A DNA stretch of 64,000 nt from Pantoea sp. A4 (GCF_000295955.2 NZ_ALXE01000028.1:1-64000), one strand, 5' to 3'. Counted from the stretch's first letter, positions 6,886-16,781 are shown. Notes: generated by a model from the letters alone, not told the origin. Numbers and translations: made by a program.

Positions 6886-8004
6886 TTAAGGTTTGAAGCG
6901 GTTGAGTGAAAATGCCGAGACATCCAGGGAGAACGGACGGTCTTGCGCAAATTCACTGCCCAGCTCCCCCAGCACGCTGGCAAACTTGAAGCCATGGCCG
7001 CTGAGACCGGTGATGATCATACGGTTAGCATCATCCGGCAGCGTGTCGATGATAAAGTCTTCATCGGGGGAGATGTCATAACTACAGGCTTCGCCGTGCA
7101 GGCACACGCCTACACCCGGCAAGAGCTGGCGCAGGAAGCTGAAGCAGTCACTGCCATCGGCGGCATAGCTGCCGAAAGGTTTACGGTCTGCGGCCGTCTG
7201 CATCACTTGGCCACCGTCATGGCGACCGACTTTCAGCGCATTATTATCCGCCGGGAAGCCGTAGAACTGGCTGCCGTCTGTCATTTCAACGGTAAAACCG
7301 GGGAATTTGTTATTTTCACTGTAACGGCCATCAGCCTGATACCACGCAAACACTTTGCGGGTTGGCGTTAAGGGCAGCCCAGGTACCAGGTCACCGACCC
7401 AGGTGCCTGCGGTGATCAGCAGTTTGCGTGCCTGATAGGTGCCATCAATAGTGGTGACCTGCTGGAGATCGCCAACGCGTTCAATAGCCGTAACCGGGCA
7501 ATTAAATAACTGCGCGCACCCCGCTTCCTGGGCTAAGCGCACCCAGCTACGCACGGCGACTTCGGATTTTAAATAACCGGATTGCGGTTCGAAAACGCCA
7601 ATATGACCATCCGGTACGTTAATTTGCGGCCAGCGCTGACGAACCTCTTCAGCGGTTAATATTTCAACATCCAGTTTGAAGTTCTGGGCGCTGTGAATGA
7701 CGTTCTGAATAAATTCGGAGTTTTGCGGGGCGAGGTTGATGATGCCGCTGCGATGCATAACGCGTTCACCGCAGAGGGTTTCCAGCTCATCCCACAGTTG
7801 CTGTGCGCGTAATACCATGCGGACGTAATGTTCACCTTCGCCGTAGGCGTGGCGGATCAGTCGTGTTTCGCCGTGATGTGCGCCCTGGCTGTGTGGAGGG
7901 TGGTTGCTGTCAGTCATCAACACCGAGAGTCCAGCCTGGGTGGCATAGTAGCCCGCTGCTGCGCCCACTGAGCCGCTACCGACAATAATCAGATCATAAA
8001 TCAT
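6886..8004 (-). CDS. solA: N-methyl-L-tryptophan oxidase SolA
   Basis: This 372-residue flavoprotein of the monomeric sarcosine oxidase family oxidises N-methyl-L-tryptophan and related N-methyl amino acids, giving formaldehyde and hydrogen peroxide. The N-terminal FAD-binding motif is [20 protein letters not shown]. The Cys that holds FAD covalently in this family is Cys307 in [12 protein letters not shown]. The C-terminal [17 protein letters not shown] is the second flavin signature. Full length and co-linear with E. coli SolA, in the same position between trhO and bssS. Confidence 0.95.
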   Translation of the reverse strand: MIYDLIIVGSGSVGAAAGYYATQAGLSVLMTDSNHPPHSQGAHHGETRLIRHAYGEGEHYVRMVLRAQQLWDELETLCGERVMHRSGIINLAPQNSEFIQNVIHSAQNFKLDVEILTAEEVRQRWPQINVPDGHIGVFEPQSGYLKSEVAVRSWVRLAQEAGCAQLFNCPVTAIERVGDLQQVTTIDGTYQARKLLITAGTWVGDLVPGLPLTPTRKVFAWYQADGRYSENNKFPGFTVEMTDGSQFYGFPADNNALKVGRHDGGQVMQTAADRKPFGSYAADGSDCFSFLRQLLPGVGVCLHGEACSYDISPDEDFIIDTLPDDANRMIITGLSGHGFKFASVLGELGSEFAQDRPFSLDVSAFSLNRFKP

Positions 8005-8063
8005 TACGTCACCATGAGTGATAAATCAGAACTATCAGTAGCATATCAGATGGGACAGAGATG

Positions 8064-8087
8064 AAAAAGGCACCCGGTGGGGTGCCT
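8064..8087 (-). terminator. Terminator of bssS
   Basis: On the minus strand AGGCACCC pairs with GGGTGCCT around a 4-base loop (8068-8087) and runs into five T. It lies 16 bases past the bssS stop. Confidence 0.8.
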
Positions 8088-8102
8088 CGTTGGCGGAAGG
8101 AT

Positions 8103-8357
8103 TTAATGTTTTGACTGGTTTCTTTCGTAAATCTCTGCCGACTCTATTTTGGCAATCCCCGCTTCGAGAATGGAGATAAATTGCCGCGCAACATCGGTGG
8201 TGATCCAGTAAGTAGGTCCGACATCCGCTTCTTCTTCTTTCTGTTCCTGCGACGATATCGAGTGCAGGCGGAGCATCATGGCATCATAGCTGTCAACGGT
8301 ACTGATATCCCAGCCCACCAGGGGATGGGTATGAATAACATTTTTGTTTCTATCCAT
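8103..8357 (-). CDS. bssS: Biofilm regulator BssS
   Basis: This 84-residue cytoplasmic protein has the conserved HPLVGWDISTVDSYDAMMLRLH and TTDVARQFISILEAGIAKIES blocks of E. coli BssS, which affects biofilm formation through indole and AI-2 signalling; its mechanism is unknown. It has a strong AAGGAGG ribosome site and its own terminator. Position next to solA and upstream of dinI is the same as in E. coli. Confidence 0.94.
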   Translation of the reverse strand: MDRNKNVIHTHPLVGWDISTVDSYDAMMLRLHSISSQEQKEEEADVGPTYWITTDVARQFISILEAGIAKIESAEIYERNQSKH

Positions 8358-8540
8358 TATAACCTCCTTATTACTCGTTAAACGAAGTGCTCGGTGAGGT
8401 TCAATGCAGCTTATTATCCACTAGCGAAATAATTATAACAGGAATCCAGCTTTAGATTACTAAAAATGTGCGCTGGTTATTTTATCAACAGTGTAAGTTT
8501 GCTCGTGGTCGCATTTAATCACCACGAGCAGGGTAACTTT

Positions 8541-8810
8541 TTATAACGTGGGTACATCCGGGGCTGGGTGATGACGTTTTTCCAGCTCTGTTACCAACAG
8601 GGCGAACTGGTGCTGGAGTGCGGCATCATGTTTTTGGCTGGTGGATTCCAACGTCAGTTGGTGGATGAGCAGTTGGCTGGCGCGTTCATCAAGGCACCAG
8701 GCCAGACTAGAGAAGGCCGTTTCCATGACGGTTATTCTTCTTTGCTGATCGCTGATTAATGCCAGCAGCTCGCCAAAGGTCATTACTTCTTCTGCTTTTT
8801 CTGTTGTCAT
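8541..8810 (-). CDS. Hypothetical small helical protein
   Basis: This 89-residue protein has a GGAG ribosome site before ATG 8810. It is predicted mostly helical, with heptad-like Leu/Gln patterns (FGELLALISDQQRRITVMETAF and later LLVTELEKRHH) suggesting a coiled coil or homo-oligomer; no signal peptide or membrane segment. I do not recognise a family with certainty; size and layout recall small enterobacterial DUF2594-type proteins. It sits between bssS and dinI, where E. coli has no equivalent gene. Confidence 0.6.
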   Translation of the reverse strand: MTTEKAEEVMTFGELLALISDQQRRITVMETAFSSLAWCLDERASQLLIHQLTLESTSQKHDAALQHQFALLVTELEKRHHPAPDVPTL

Positions 8811-8897
8811 GATCGTCTCCTGTGCAACATGACCTGAGCGCGCAATCGTGCATGTTAAGCGTAGAAGGAGTTAGCTGCTCTGGCGAGCCGTTTAGAA

Positions 8898-8922
8898 TAA
8901 AAAACCGGGCGGCGACGCCCGG
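8898..8922 (-). terminator. Terminator of dinI
   Basis: On the minus strand CCGGGCG pairs with CGCCCGG around a 4-base loop (8905-8922), followed by six T and TATTC. It starts 19 bases after the dinI stop. Confidence 0.85.
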
Positions 8923-8940
8923 AAAAACACGCAGTGGCGG

Positions 8941-9186
8941 TTAATCGGGGGCGAACCAGTCATCAGCACTTTCCCAGGTTTCCTGGAGCAGGTCGCTGAC
9001 GTGTTCACGATCTTCTTTGCTGGCACCAAGGACGCTAAGTTGGTTGCTGCTGGCGTAACGGACAGAGACGCGATGGTCGCTTTCAGGGAACTGACGCAGC
9101 AAACGGCGTTCGAGTTCCTGGCTGAGTGCTTCCAGGGCTCCGGGGGGAAGAGGTTGGGTTTTGGCAACAGTAATTTCAACACGCAT
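8941..9186 (-). CDS. dinI: DNA damage-inducible protein DinI
   Basis: This 81-residue protein stabilises RecA filaments and tunes the SOS response and UmuD cleavage. N-terminal MRVEITVAKTQPLP and the C-terminal acidic helix DLLQETWESADDWF, which mimics DNA when it meets RecA, are conserved. A perfect LexA box lies 24 bases upstream of the start codon, so SOS control is expected. It is followed by its own terminator and lies downstream of pyrC in the same orientation. Confidence 0.96.
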   Translation of the reverse strand: MRVEITVAKTQPLPPGALEALSQELERRLLRQFPESDHRVSVRYASSNQLSVLGASKEDREHVSDLLQETWESADDWFAPD

Positions 9187-9209
9187 GTGGACTGCCTCCG
9201 TAAATGATG

Positions 9210-9225
9210 CTGTATATATTTACAG
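9210..9225 (-). promoter_or_regulatory. LexA box of dinI
   Basis: CTGTATATATTTACAG matches the LexA consensus CTGT-N8-ACAG exactly, with the usual AT-rich centre. It lies directly upstream of dinI. Confidence 0.93.
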
Positions 9226-9251
9226 TATAAGATTTACGGAGGCAAGAGGGA

Positions 9252-10298
9252 TTACGCTTTAATCTGCCAGTTCATGGTTTCACCGGCGAGGAATGGCACC
9301 ACGGTTTCGTTACCGACGATAATGCTTTCCTGTACGATCCATGGCTCACGCACCAGGGTGATGGTGCCTTCATTGAGCGGCAGTCCGTAGAAGCGCGGGC
9401 CGTTTTCAGAGCAGAACGCTTCAAAATGCTGGAGTGCATTCAGCTCTTCAAATACCGTGGCATACGCCGGCAGTGAGTTGAGTGCGCTGAATACCCCCGC
9501 ACAGCCGCAGCCAGACTCTTTGGCGTGACGCAGGTGTGGCGCGGTATCGGTACCGAGGAAGAAGCGTGGATTGCCGCTGGCAACCACATCACGCAGGGCT
9601 TCCTGATGGACATTGCGTTTGAGGATTGGCAGGCAGTAGAGGTGTGGACGAATGCCACCGACCAGCATGTGGTTGCGGTTGAACATCAGGTGCTGTGGTG
9701 TGATGGTCGCACCGAGTTTTTCATTCCCTTCCGCAACGTACTGGGCCGCTTCTTTGGTGGTGATGTGTTCCATCACAACTTTCAGCTGTGGGAACTGGCG
9801 ACGCAGCGGTTCCATGACCGTTTCAATGAAGCGGGCTTCACGGTCAAAGATGTCGATGTGTGCATCGGTGACTTCGCCATGCGTCAGTAATGGCATGCCA
9901 ATTTGCTGCATCCGGTCCAGGACTTTGGCAATCGAGGCGATGTTGGTGACGCCGTGGCTGGAGTTGGTGGTGGCGTGAGCAGGGTAGAGTTTCGCCGCAG
10001 TAAATACGCCTTCTTTGAAGCCGCGTTCAATTTCGTCCGGGTCCAGTGAGTCTGTCAGGTAGCAGGTCATCAGTGGGGTGAAGCTGTGGCCTGCAGGCAG
10101 TGCGGCAAGGATGCGATCGCGGTAGGCGATAGCGGCTGCAACACTGGAGACAGGAGGCACGAGGTTGGGCATAACGATAGCACGACCGTTTACCGCGCTG
10201 GTGTAAGGCAGAACAGCTTGCAGCATTTCACCATCACGCAGGTGAATGTGCCAGTCGTCAGGGCGGCGAATTGTGAGTTTTTGGGGTTGTGCTGTCAT
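9252..10298 (-). CDS. pyrC: Dihydroorotase PyrC
   Basis: This 348-residue zinc enzyme of pyrimidine synthesis cyclises carbamoyl-aspartate to dihydroorotate. Metal ligands His17 and His19 are in [14 protein letters not shown], the carboxylated Lys is in [10 protein letters not shown] near residue 103, and later His ligands are in [10 protein letters not shown] and VMEHITTK; the Asp ligand is in FLGTDTAPH. Length equals that of E. coli PyrC. ATG 10298 gives the family N-terminus; the frame extends upstream to 10352. A PurR-like box lies in the promoter region. In E. coli pyrC is also controlled by a pyrimidine-dependent leader hairpin; I did not resolve that here. Confidence 0.97.
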   Translation of the reverse strand: MTAQPQKLTIRRPDDWHIHLRDGEMLQAVLPYTSAVNGRAIVMPNLVPPVSSVAAAIAYRDRILAALPAGHSFTPLMTCYLTDSLDPDEIERGFKEGVFTAAKLYPAHATTNSSHGVTNIASIAKVLDRMQQIGMPLLTHGEVTDAHIDIFDREARFIETVMEPLRRQFPQLKVVMEHITTKEAAQYVAEGNEKLGATITPQHLMFNRNHMLVGGIRPHLYCLPILKRNVHQEALRDVVASGNPRFFLGTDTAPHLRHAKESGCGCAGVFSALNSLPAYATVFEELNALQHFEAFCSENGPRFYGLPLNEGTITLVREPWIVQESIIVGNETVVPFLAGETMNWQIKA

Positions 10299-10365
10299 TG
10301 CAGAGTGCTCCGGCATTAAGGTAAACGTAAGGGGCGTTTTGGCCGGGTACAAAGAATAAGGAATC

Positions 10366-10381
10366 AGGCAACCGTTTGCAC
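10366..10381 (-). promoter_or_regulatory. Candidate PurR operator of pyrC
   Basis: AGGCAACCGTTTGCAC fits the PurR pattern ANGCAANCGNTTNCNT at all fixed positions but the last. It lies about 70 bases upstream of the pyrC start; E. coli pyrC is a known PurR target. Confidence 0.65.
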
Positions 10382-10466
10382 CTGGTTTTTGCGTTTATGC
10401 AGCGAATGATGGGAATTTAGGCGCTGAGATGGTAAGCCGCTGTGGACTCGGGTGGCAGGTCAGACA

Positions 10467-10554
10467 ATGGGGGGTATGACTGCAAAGGAATCCGTATCCC
10501 TACGATCCGCTGGCACATCCATGTGCCAGAGGCATTTGCTGTCATACCCCCCAT
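10467..10554. repeat. Palindromic element with nested hairpin
   Basis: The ends (10467-10486 and 10535-10554) are inverted repeats matching at 19 of 20 positions, reading ATGGGGGGTATGAC outward from each side. Inside, CTGGCACAT (10510-10518) and ATGTGCCAG (10521-10529) form a perfect second stem. The whole 88-bp unit could fold into one cruciform or RNA structure. It has no coding content and looks like a dispersed miniature element. The rest of the gap 10299-10817 holds the pyrC promoter and a hexamer repeat. Confidence 0.6.
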
Positions 10555-10748
10555 CATCTTCCCAGAAGCAGCAGTGCGGCTGTTAGCAGCCCCAGCCCTT
10601 GGTGAGTTTCAGTGCTTAACTTCCAAACGGCCTATGTTCAGGCAACAGAGTCGTATGGATTTCGGAGGGCAGGGTGATCGGAGCGAGCCACGTCGCAGCC
10701 CGATTCCCCTGACAGGCCGAGGTATCTCGATTTCACAGACGATTGTCC

Positions 10749-10794
<46 letters not shown>

Positions 10795-10817
10795 ATACGC
10801 CTACACCACAACCCCGC

Positions 10818-11381
10818 TTAATCCGTCAGCGGAATAATCAGCTCGCCAGGCTTCACTTCCAGACCCTTCACCAGCTTCTTCGCCAGGGCTTCTTTCACGC
10901 CGCGATCGGCGCTTAACACATAAGCCGGCTTCTTATTGAAGTAATCTTTTAACGACTTCTCCAGGTACGGCGTCAGCGCCTGTAATGCACCCGACATCTT
11001 CTCTGGCTGCACCTGAGCGTCAACAATCGTCATATCATGCAGGAAAATGGCACTCTGCTGCTGATCAAACACCGGCTGCGCTTTCAGCTTCAACTGCATG
11101 ACGGCCTGCTGTGGGCCGAACAGGGAGGTCAGATTAATGGTCGCTTTGCCGGACACTGTCACGCGGTCAGGCTCTTCGCGGCCAATCTGGCTGGTCAAAT
11201 CGGTCAGCACAATATGGGCATTCACCAGGCCAGAGACACCGATATCCTTCTCCCAGTTATTGTGCTTTTGCAGCGCTTTATTCACATCCTGCTCAGTAAT
11301 GGTGTACTGCGTCAGCTGATTACAGCCACTCAACAACAGGGCAAAACTCAGGGCCAGCAAACTGGCAACAACCTTTTTCAT
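10818..11381 (-). CDS. yceB: YceB-family lipoprotein (DUF1439)
   Basis: This 187-residue lipoprotein has a leader ending LLLSGC, lipidated Cys at residue 20, followed by Asn-Gln, so outer-membrane location is expected. The mature part is one DUF1439 domain, predicted to be a lipid-binding-like fold of long strands and helix; similar proteins are E. coli YceB and YbjO-region homologs. Function is unknown. Position between pyrC and grxB is the same as in E. coli. Confidence 0.92.
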   Translation of the reverse strand: MKKVVASLLALSFALLLSGCNQLTQYTITEQDVNKALQKHNNWEKDIGVSGLVNAHIVLTDLTSQIGREEPDRVTVSGKATINLTSLFGPQQAVMQLKLKAQPVFDQQQSAIFLHDMTIVDAQVQPEKMSGALQALTPYLEKSLKDYFNKKPAYVLSADRGVKEALAKKLVKGLEVKPGELIIPLTD

Positions 11382-11479
11382 GCACTCTCATCCTGAAGGA
11401 AAAGGCATAGCCTGCCTGAATGACCTGCTGGTGTCACCAGGATAGTTGAGAAACGCAGCGGGCATTTTTCAGCAAAATA

Positions 11480-12127
11480 TTACTGTGCCACCGAGCTAAG
11501 CAGGTTTACCTGCGACTGCTTCGCCATATTATCGCGATAATCCAGGACGCGGCTTGGCCAGTTAATCCCTGCCACCAGCGTCAACGCCCGCAACAGCGGG
11601 AACAGATGAATATCATCTTCTGAAAGCTCACCGTTCACCGCGTTGGACTTCACGATCAGCTTATCAAGCTGCAACAGATCGTTACTGATATTCTTAATCA
11701 GACCGGCAGAGTGCTGCCGCAGCGCGGCGAAATCACCGTAATTAGCCTGTTTTTTGCGGATAAAATAATCGCGTGCGGCAGGGGTGGCAAATTCAGCAAA
11801 CGGCGCGGCTGCAATGCGTGGCAACAACAGCTTATTACTGTAACTGTGAACGTGGCGCAGCCAATCCTCAATGGCGGGATTACGCTTCCCGGTCAACAAC
11901 GGCTCACCATCGAGTTGATCGATAAACCGCACGATATCAAGACTCTCCGGCATTGCACTGCCATCCGCTTTTTGCAGAATCGGTGCCATCTTCTGTCCAA
12001 TCAGCTGATGCGGTGTCTCCTCATCGTCATTCAACAGCACCACCAACTCAACCGGTACATCCTTCAGGCCAAAAATCATGCGTGCTTTCACGCAATAAGG
12101 ACAATGATCGTAAATGTAGAGCTTCAC
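11480..12127 (-). CDS. grxB: Glutaredoxin 2
   Basis: This 215-residue atypical, large glutaredoxin with GST-like fold reduces disulfides using glutathione. The redox site is CPYC at residues 9-12 (MKLYIYDHCPYC). The N-terminal thioredoxin-like domain is followed by an all-helical domain. The start codon is GTG with an AAGGAG ribosome site seven bases before it. In E. coli mdtH lies between grxB and rimJ; here the two are directly divergent. Confidence 0.95.
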   Translation of the reverse strand: MKLYIYDHCPYCVKARMIFGLKDVPVELVVLLNDDEETPHQLIGQKMAPILQKADGSAMPESLDIVRFIDQLDGEPLLTGKRNPAIEDWLRHVHSYSNKLLLPRIAAAPFAEFATPAARDYFIRKKQANYGDFAALRQHSAGLIKNISNDLLQLDKLIVKSNAVNGELSEDDIHLFPLLRALTLVAGINWPSRVLDYRDNMAKQSQVNLLSSVAQ

Positions 12128-12310
12128 TGGATATCTCCTTGAAATGGCGGGACAGCATCAACAGCCATCCGGGAAAAACCTGATAAAAGTATGGAAGAGA
12201 AGCAGAAACAGGGCAAACTGTGCGAACTGTGCGAACTGTTTTACCGCAACAACGGCTACGGTTATAGTGAGTTACATGAACTATTCCGTTTATGGAATTC
12301 AGGAGTCTCC

Positions 12311-12901
12311 ATGTTTGGCTACCGAACTGCCTCGCCCAAAGTGCGCCTCATCACCGACCGTCTGGTGGTGCGTCTGGTCCATGAACGAGACGCATGGCGA
12401 CTGGCAGACTACTATGCGGAAAATCGGGCATTTCTGAAACCCTGGGAACCGATCCGCGATGAAAGCCACTGCTACCCCTCTGGCTGGCAGGCTCGCCTCG
12501 GGCTGATCAACGACCTGCACAAACAGGGATCGGCCTACTACTTTGCCTTACTGGACCCGAACGAAAATGAAATACGCGGCGTGGCGAACTTCAGCAACGT
12601 CCTGCGGGGATCCTTCCATGCCTGCTACCTCGGCTACTCGCTGGCAGAAAAATGGCAGGGGCAAGGGCTGATGTTCGAAGCGCTGCAAATTGCTATTCGC
12701 TACATGCAGCGCCAGCAACACATGCACCGGATTATGGCGAACTACATGCCGCACAATCAGCGCAGCGGTGACTTACTGGCACGTCTCGGCTTTGAAAAAG
12801 AGGGCTATGCCAAAGATTACCTGCTGATTGATGGCAAATGGCAGGACCACGTTCTCACCGCACTGACCAACCCGGACTGGACACCGGATCGCCGGGGATA
12901 A
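12311..12901 (+). CDS. rimJ: Ribosomal protein S5 N-alanine acetyltransferase RimJ
   Basis: This 196-residue GNAT enzyme acetylates the N-terminal Ala of ribosomal protein S5. N-terminus [21 protein letters not shown], and the acetyl-CoA-binding block [13 protein letters not shown] near residue 116, match the RimJ family. ATG 12311 has an AGGAG ribosome site; the open frame reaches back to 12191 but the extra residues are not conserved and contain a 9-base repeat (GCGAACTGT). It is followed 21 bases later by yceH, as in E. coli. Confidence 0.95.
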   Translation: MFGYRTASPKVRLITDRLVVRLVHERDAWRLADYYAENRAFLKPWEPIRDESHCYPSGWQARLGLINDLHKQGSAYYFALLDPNENEIRGVANFSNVLRGSFHACYLGYSLAEKWQGQGLMFEALQIAIRYMQRQQHMHRIMANYMPHNQRSGDLLARLGFEKEGYAKDYLLIDGKWQDHVLTALTNPDWTPDRRG

Positions 12902-12922
12902 ACCCAAAGGAAGCTCATAACA

Positions 12923-13558
12923 ATGAAAATGGCACTCTCTGCGCAGGCGCTGCGCGTCATTGGCTGCCTGCTGGAAAAGCAGATCACCACACCAGAGCAG
13001 TATCCTCTCTCCCTCAATGCCGTCACCACGGCCTGTAACCAAAAATCCAACCGCGAACCGGTCATGAACCTCAGTGACAGCGAAACGCAGGACCAACTGG
13101 ACGCGCTGGTGAAAAAGCATCTGGTCACCGCTAACAATGGCTTTGGCCAGCGCGTGGCAAAATATGAACAGCGTTTTTGTAATTCTGCCTTTGGCAATTT
13201 ACAGCTCAACAGCGCTGAAGTGGCGATTCTCACCTTGCTGTTCCTGCGCGGCGCACAAACGCCTGGTGAATTGCGCAGTCGCAGTGGACGCCTGCATGAC
13301 TTCAGTGATGTGACCGAAGTTGAACAGGCGCTGGAAAGCTTAATCACACGCGACGATGGCCCGATGCTGGTGCGTCTGGCGCGTGAGCCAGGTAAGCGTG
13401 AAAGTCGCTACATGCACCTGTTTGGTGGCGAGGTGGTGGAAACGCCGGTGGAAGCAGCGGAAGAATCTGATTTATCGGCACGCGTCACCGCACTGGAACA
13501 GCAGGTTGCCGCCTTACAGCAGCAGTTGGCAAAACTTTTACCCGCCCAGAGTGATTAA
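12923..13558 (+). CDS. yceH: YceH, UPF0502/DUF480 winged-helix protein
   Basis: This 211-residue protein has two winged-helix domains (first with [24 protein letters not shown], including the family signature [10 protein letters not shown]) and a short C-terminal coiled coil ([18 protein letters not shown]). The function is unknown, though the fold suggests DNA binding or protein interaction. It is likely co-transcribed with rimJ. In E. coli mviM follows; it is absent here and murJ comes next. Confidence 0.93.
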   Translation: MKMALSAQALRVIGCLLEKQITTPEQYPLSLNAVTTACNQKSNREPVMNLSDSETQDQLDALVKKHLVTANNGFGQRVAKYEQRFCNSAFGNLQLNSAEVAILTLLFLRGAQTPGELRSRSGRLHDFSDVTEVEQALESLITRDDGPMLVRLAREPGKRESRYMHLFGGEVVETPVEAAEESDLSARVTALEQQVAALQQQLAKLLPAQSD

Positions 13559-13678
13559 TGCTCTGTAACACTCAACGTTGGTGATTTCCCGCCAGGACAG
13601 TAGACTATCGCCGGGCATCAAGAGGTGCCCGCGTAAGTACCGCATTTTGCCGACTATTTTCAGGAAGCGCCGCTAACT

Positions 13679-15217
13679 ATGAATCTATTGAAATCGCTGG
13701 CAGCGGTCAGTTCGATGACCCTGTTTTCGCGCGTGTTGGGCTTTGCCCGTGATGCCATTGTGGCGCGGGTATTTGGGGCCGGAATGGCCACCGATGCCTT
13801 CTTTGTGGCATTCAAACTGCCTAATCTGCTGCGCCGAATCTTTGCCGAAGGCGCATTCTCTCAGGCATTTGTACCGATTCTGGCCGAGTACAAAAGCAAA
13901 CAAGGCGAAGAAGCCACGCGCATCTTTGTCTCCTACGTCTCGGGCCTACTCACGCTGGTGCTGGCCCTGGTGACGTTCGCCGGGATGCTGGCTGCGCCTT
14001 GGGTTATCTACGTGACTGCGCCGGGCTTTGCCGACACGGCGGACAAATTCGCCCTGACCACGGCGCTGCTGCGGGTGACGTTCCCCTACATCTTGTTGAT
14101 CTCGCTGGCCTCACTGGCCGGGGCGATCCTCAACACCTGGAACCGCTTCTCCGTACCGGCCTTTGCTCCAACGCTGCTTAACATCAGCATGCTGGGCTTT
14201 GCGCTGTTTGCCGCACCTCATTTCCATCCACCGATCATGGCGCTGGCCTGGGCTGTTGTGGTGGGGGGCGTGCTGCAACTGGGCTACCAGCTGCCGCATT
14301 TGAAAAAAATCGGCATGCTGGTGCTGCCGCGCATCAATTTGAAAGATGCTGGCGTGTGGCGCGTGATGCGCCAGATGGGACCGGCGATTCTCGGGGTTTC
14401 GGTAAGCCAGATTTCACTGATCATCAACACCATCTTTGCCTCATTCCTCGTGTCGGGATCGGTCTCCTGGATGTACTACGCCGACCGTCTGATGGAGTTT
14501 CCCTCTGGGGTACTGGGCGTGGCACTGGGCACGATTTTGCTGCCTTCGCTGGCAAAAAGCTTCTCCAGCGGAAACCATGATGAATACTCCCGCTTGATGG
14601 ACTGGGGATTACGCCTCTGCTTCCTGCTGGCGTTGCCCTGTTCGGTTGCGCTTGGCATTCTCTCCGGCCCGCTCACCAGCGCCCTGTTCCAGTACGGCAA
14701 ATTCACCGCTTTTGATGCCGCAATGACGCAGCGCGCGCTGATTGCCTACTCGGTTGGGTTGATGGGCCTGATTGTGGTCAAAGTGCTGGCACCGGGCTTC
14801 TATTCGCGTCAGGACATCAAAACGCCGGTGAAAATTGCCATCATTACGCTGGTAATGACGCAGTTAATGAATCTCGCGTTTATTGGGCCACTTAAGCACG
14901 CCGGTTTGTCGCTATCGATTGGTCTGGCGGCTTGCCTGAATGCGGCGTTGCTGTTCTGGCAACTGCGCAAACAGCGCATCTTCCTGCCACAGCCGGGCTG
15001 GTACAGTTTCCTGTTCCGACTGGTGGTTGCGGTAGCCATTATGGCTGCGGCACTGCTGGGTATTCTGCACGTGATGCCGTCCTGGGGAGAGGGAGAGATG
15101 TACGCGCGTCTGCTGCGTTTGGCGGCCGTGTGTGTGGTGGGTGGCGGTAGCTACTTCGTCATGCTGGCGCTGTTAGGTTTCCGCCTGCGTGACTTTGCCC
15201 GCAGTACAGCGGCCTGA
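13679..15217 (+). CDS. murJ: Lipid II flippase MurJ
   Basis: This 512-residue inner-membrane protein of the MOP superfamily moves lipid II across the membrane for peptidoglycan synthesis and is essential. Fourteen hydrophobic segments are visible; the N-terminus ([22 protein letters not shown]) contains the conserved Arg residues of the central cavity. Length is the same as E. coli MurJ. AGGAAG lies upstream of the ATG. It converges with flgN; both stop codons lie in a short inverted repeat (15211-15237). Confidence 0.96.
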   Translation: MNLLKSLAAVSSMTLFSRVLGFARDAIVARVFGAGMATDAFFVAFKLPNLLRRIFAEGAFSQAFVPILAEYKSKQGEEATRIFVSYVSGLLTLVLALVTFAGMLAAPWVIYVTAPGFADTADKFALTTALLRVTFPYILLISLASLAGAILNTWNRFSVPAFAPTLLNISMLGFALFAAPHFHPPIMALAWAVVVGGVLQLGYQLPHLKKIGMLVLPRINLKDAGVWRVMRQMGPAILGVSVSQISLIINTIFASFLVSGSVSWMYYADRLMEFPSGVLGVALGTILLPSLAKSFSSGNHDEYSRLMDWGLRLCFLLALPCSVALGILSGPLTSALFQYGKFTAFDAAMTQRALIAYSVGLMGLIVVKVLAPGFYSRQDIKTPVKIAIITLVMTQLMNLAFIGPLKHAGLSLSIGLAACLNAALLFWQLRKQRIFLPQPGWYSFLFRLVVAVAIMAAALLGILHVMPSWGEGEMYARLLRLAAVCVVGGGSYFVMLALLGFRLRDFARSTAA

Positions 15218-15230
15218 TCGTACAATACGC

Positions 15231-15662
15231 TCAGGCCTTGTGGCTCAGGGTGGTGCGGCCAGTGCCGAGGCCATCCGGGCCATAAAAAGCCTGGCTGAAA
15301 TGCGGTTTCAACACGGATACGGCTGCATCGGTAAAGCGAATTTGCTGTTGCAGCAGTAGCCCGTTATGCACATTGGCATCGCGTAGCTGACGGGTAGCCT
15401 GCTGTAGCCGCTGCCACTGTTCTGCCATCATGCGGTCCGCCGGATAGGGCGCGGTCATATTATGGCTACGTTCGCAGGTCAGGCGCATCTGATCGAGATA
15501 GTTCAGGGTCGCCAGCAGCGAGCGCTTATCTTCCGTGATCCGCTGTAACAGGTTGCTGTTCACCTTGCCCGCCGCCAACGCGTTCTGCTCTTCGGCCAGC
15601 AGGTCGGTCAGGGTGCTCAACACTTCCTGCATTTTCTCCAGCGTACTCTGCAATTGACTCAT
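15231..15662 (-). CDS. flgN: Flagellar export chaperone FlgN
   Basis: This 143-residue helical cytoplasmic chaperone keeps the hook-junction proteins FlgK and FlgL ready for export. It has an N-terminal long helix (LQSTLEKMQEVLSTLTDLLAEEQNAL) and a central YLDQMRLTCERSHNM stretch. It follows flgM by four bases and is transcribed with it, both from the flgA and the sigma-28 promoters. Confidence 0.93.
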   Translation of the reverse strand: MSQLQSTLEKMQEVLSTLTDLLAEEQNALAAGKVNSNLLQRITEDKRSLLATLNYLDQMRLTCERSHNMTAPYPADRMMAEQWQRLQQATRQLRDANVHNGLLLQQQIRFTDAAVSVLKPHFSQAFYGPDGLGTGRTTLSHKA

Positions 15663-15666
15663 GGGA

Positions 15667-15966
15667 TTACTGGTCCTCTAACCAGGCTTTGGTATCGGCA
15701 ATCAGCGCATCGGCAATCTTACCGGTGTCCATCTTCAACTCGCCGTTGCGGATGGCGGTTTTCATCTGCTCAACGCGCGCGGTATTAATATCCTGGCTGC
15801 CGGGTTGCATCAGCTGTGCCTGAGCGCTGCTCAGACTGACCTGCGCACCGCTTTGTGGCGCGGCAGTGGTGGCGCTGCTCTGGCGCACTTTATTGCTGTT
15901 GTCGCTGCTGTCACGCGTTTGTACCGTACTGACGGGCTTTGACGGTTGGGTTCTTTCAATGCTCAT
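15667..15966 (-). CDS. flgM: Anti-sigma-28 factor FlgM
   Basis: This 99-residue protein holds sigma-28 (FliA) inactive until it is exported through the finished hook. N-terminus [18 protein letters not shown], disordered middle, and the C-terminal helices binding FliA ([30 protein letters not shown]) are present. The start at 15966 fits the family; the longer frame to 16014 does not. It has its own sigma-28 promoter, which gives the known feedback loop. Confidence 0.95.
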   Translation of the reverse strand: MSIERTQPSKPVSTVQTRDSSDNSNKVRQSSATTAAPQSGAQVSLSSAQAQLMQPGSQDINTARVEQMKTAIRNGELKMDTGKIADALIADTKAWLEDQ

Positions 15967-16038
15967 GATATTCGCTCCAGTGCTCTCAGCGGCTGCTGTC
16001 GGGAGAATCAGCACAGCCTAACGGGTTTCTTGTTTCTT

Positions 16039-16065
16039 GTATCGGCAGAACAGACGCACTCTTTA
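16039..16065 (-). promoter_or_regulatory. Sigma-28 (FliA) promoter of flgM
   Basis: On the minus strand TAAAGAGT, an 11-base spacer and GCCGATAC match the sigma-28 consensus TAAAGTTT-N11-GCCGATAA. It lies between the flgA stop and the flgM start, so flgMN can be made apart from flgA. Confidence 0.85.
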
Positions 16066-16070
16066 GCACT

Positions 16071-16730
16071 TTACAGGGTAATAAGAATATTCCCACGTTC
16101 ATCAACGCGCCCGTTAACCACCTGACCGTTATCCATCCGCACCCGCACCCAGTCAGAAGCTGCACCATTACTCATCGCTTTGCCTGCCGCAGTGGCGCTG
16201 AAACCGTTGCCGCTCGCCACCACCGTTACCGATTCACCGGCTTTCACCCGCCAGGGCTGGCGCAGCATGGTCTGCGTCACAGGCTGGCCGGGTTCAATAT
16301 CGCGCAGGACCACCGCATCGGCAACCTTGTCCACGCTGAACAGCGTGCGCGGTGGCAGGGTATCTAATCGCCCCTGTTGCAGGCGGAAATCACGAGCCGA
16401 AACCTGCACGCCGCGCCGCAGCTGATGCTGCGCCACCAGATATCCACCGCTCACCTGAACCTGCACCTGCAAGAAGCGGCGATTCTCACCGCAACTGGCG
16501 GCCACGCTCATATTTCCCCACAGACGGCTGTTGCCCGGCAGCATCAGCTGCGGTGTGGCACAGGTGGGCCACTGCTCGTCTGGCGTACGTACCTGCACCA
16601 CCATGCCCGCAGCATGTTGTGGGTCGCGAGCCTTAAAAAACTGAGTGAGTTGAGCGGGGAGATCGGCCGCCTGAGCGGACAAAATCGTGCCGACCAGTAA
16701 ACCGCTCAGCAGGGAAAGATGAAATCGCAT
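16071..16730 (-). CDS. flgA: P-ring assembly chaperone FlgA
   Basis: This 219-residue periplasmic protein helps FlgI polymerise into the P ring. Signal peptide: residues 1-21, ending SAQA before ADLPAQL. The C-terminal half is a SAF domain (HQLRRGVQVSARDFRLQQG, then LRDIEPGQPVTQTML and the VKAGESVTVVA tail). It is divergent from flgB, sharing an FlhDC-like control region. Confidence 0.95.
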   Translation of the reverse strand: MRFHLSLLSGLLVGTILSAQAADLPAQLTQFFKARDPQHAAGMVVQVRTPDEQWPTCATPQLMLPGNSRLWGNMSVAASCGENRRFLQVQVQVSGGYLVAQHQLRRGVQVSARDFRLQQGRLDTLPPRTLFSVDKVADAVVLRDIEPGQPVTQTMLRQPWRVKAGESVTVVASGNGFSATAAGKAMSNGAASDWVRVRMDNGQVVNGRVDERGNILITL

Positions 16731-16781
16731 GAAGAAAGTCCTCTTTGACTGATGGGCAGCAGTCTACGCCTCGGCAAAAAA

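Noticed and set aside
15211..15237. Inverted repeat GGCCTGA/TCAGGCC between murJ and flgN as a terminator
   Set aside because: It comes from two converging genes both ending GGCC-TGA. The stem is only 7 bp with a 13-base loop and no T-run.
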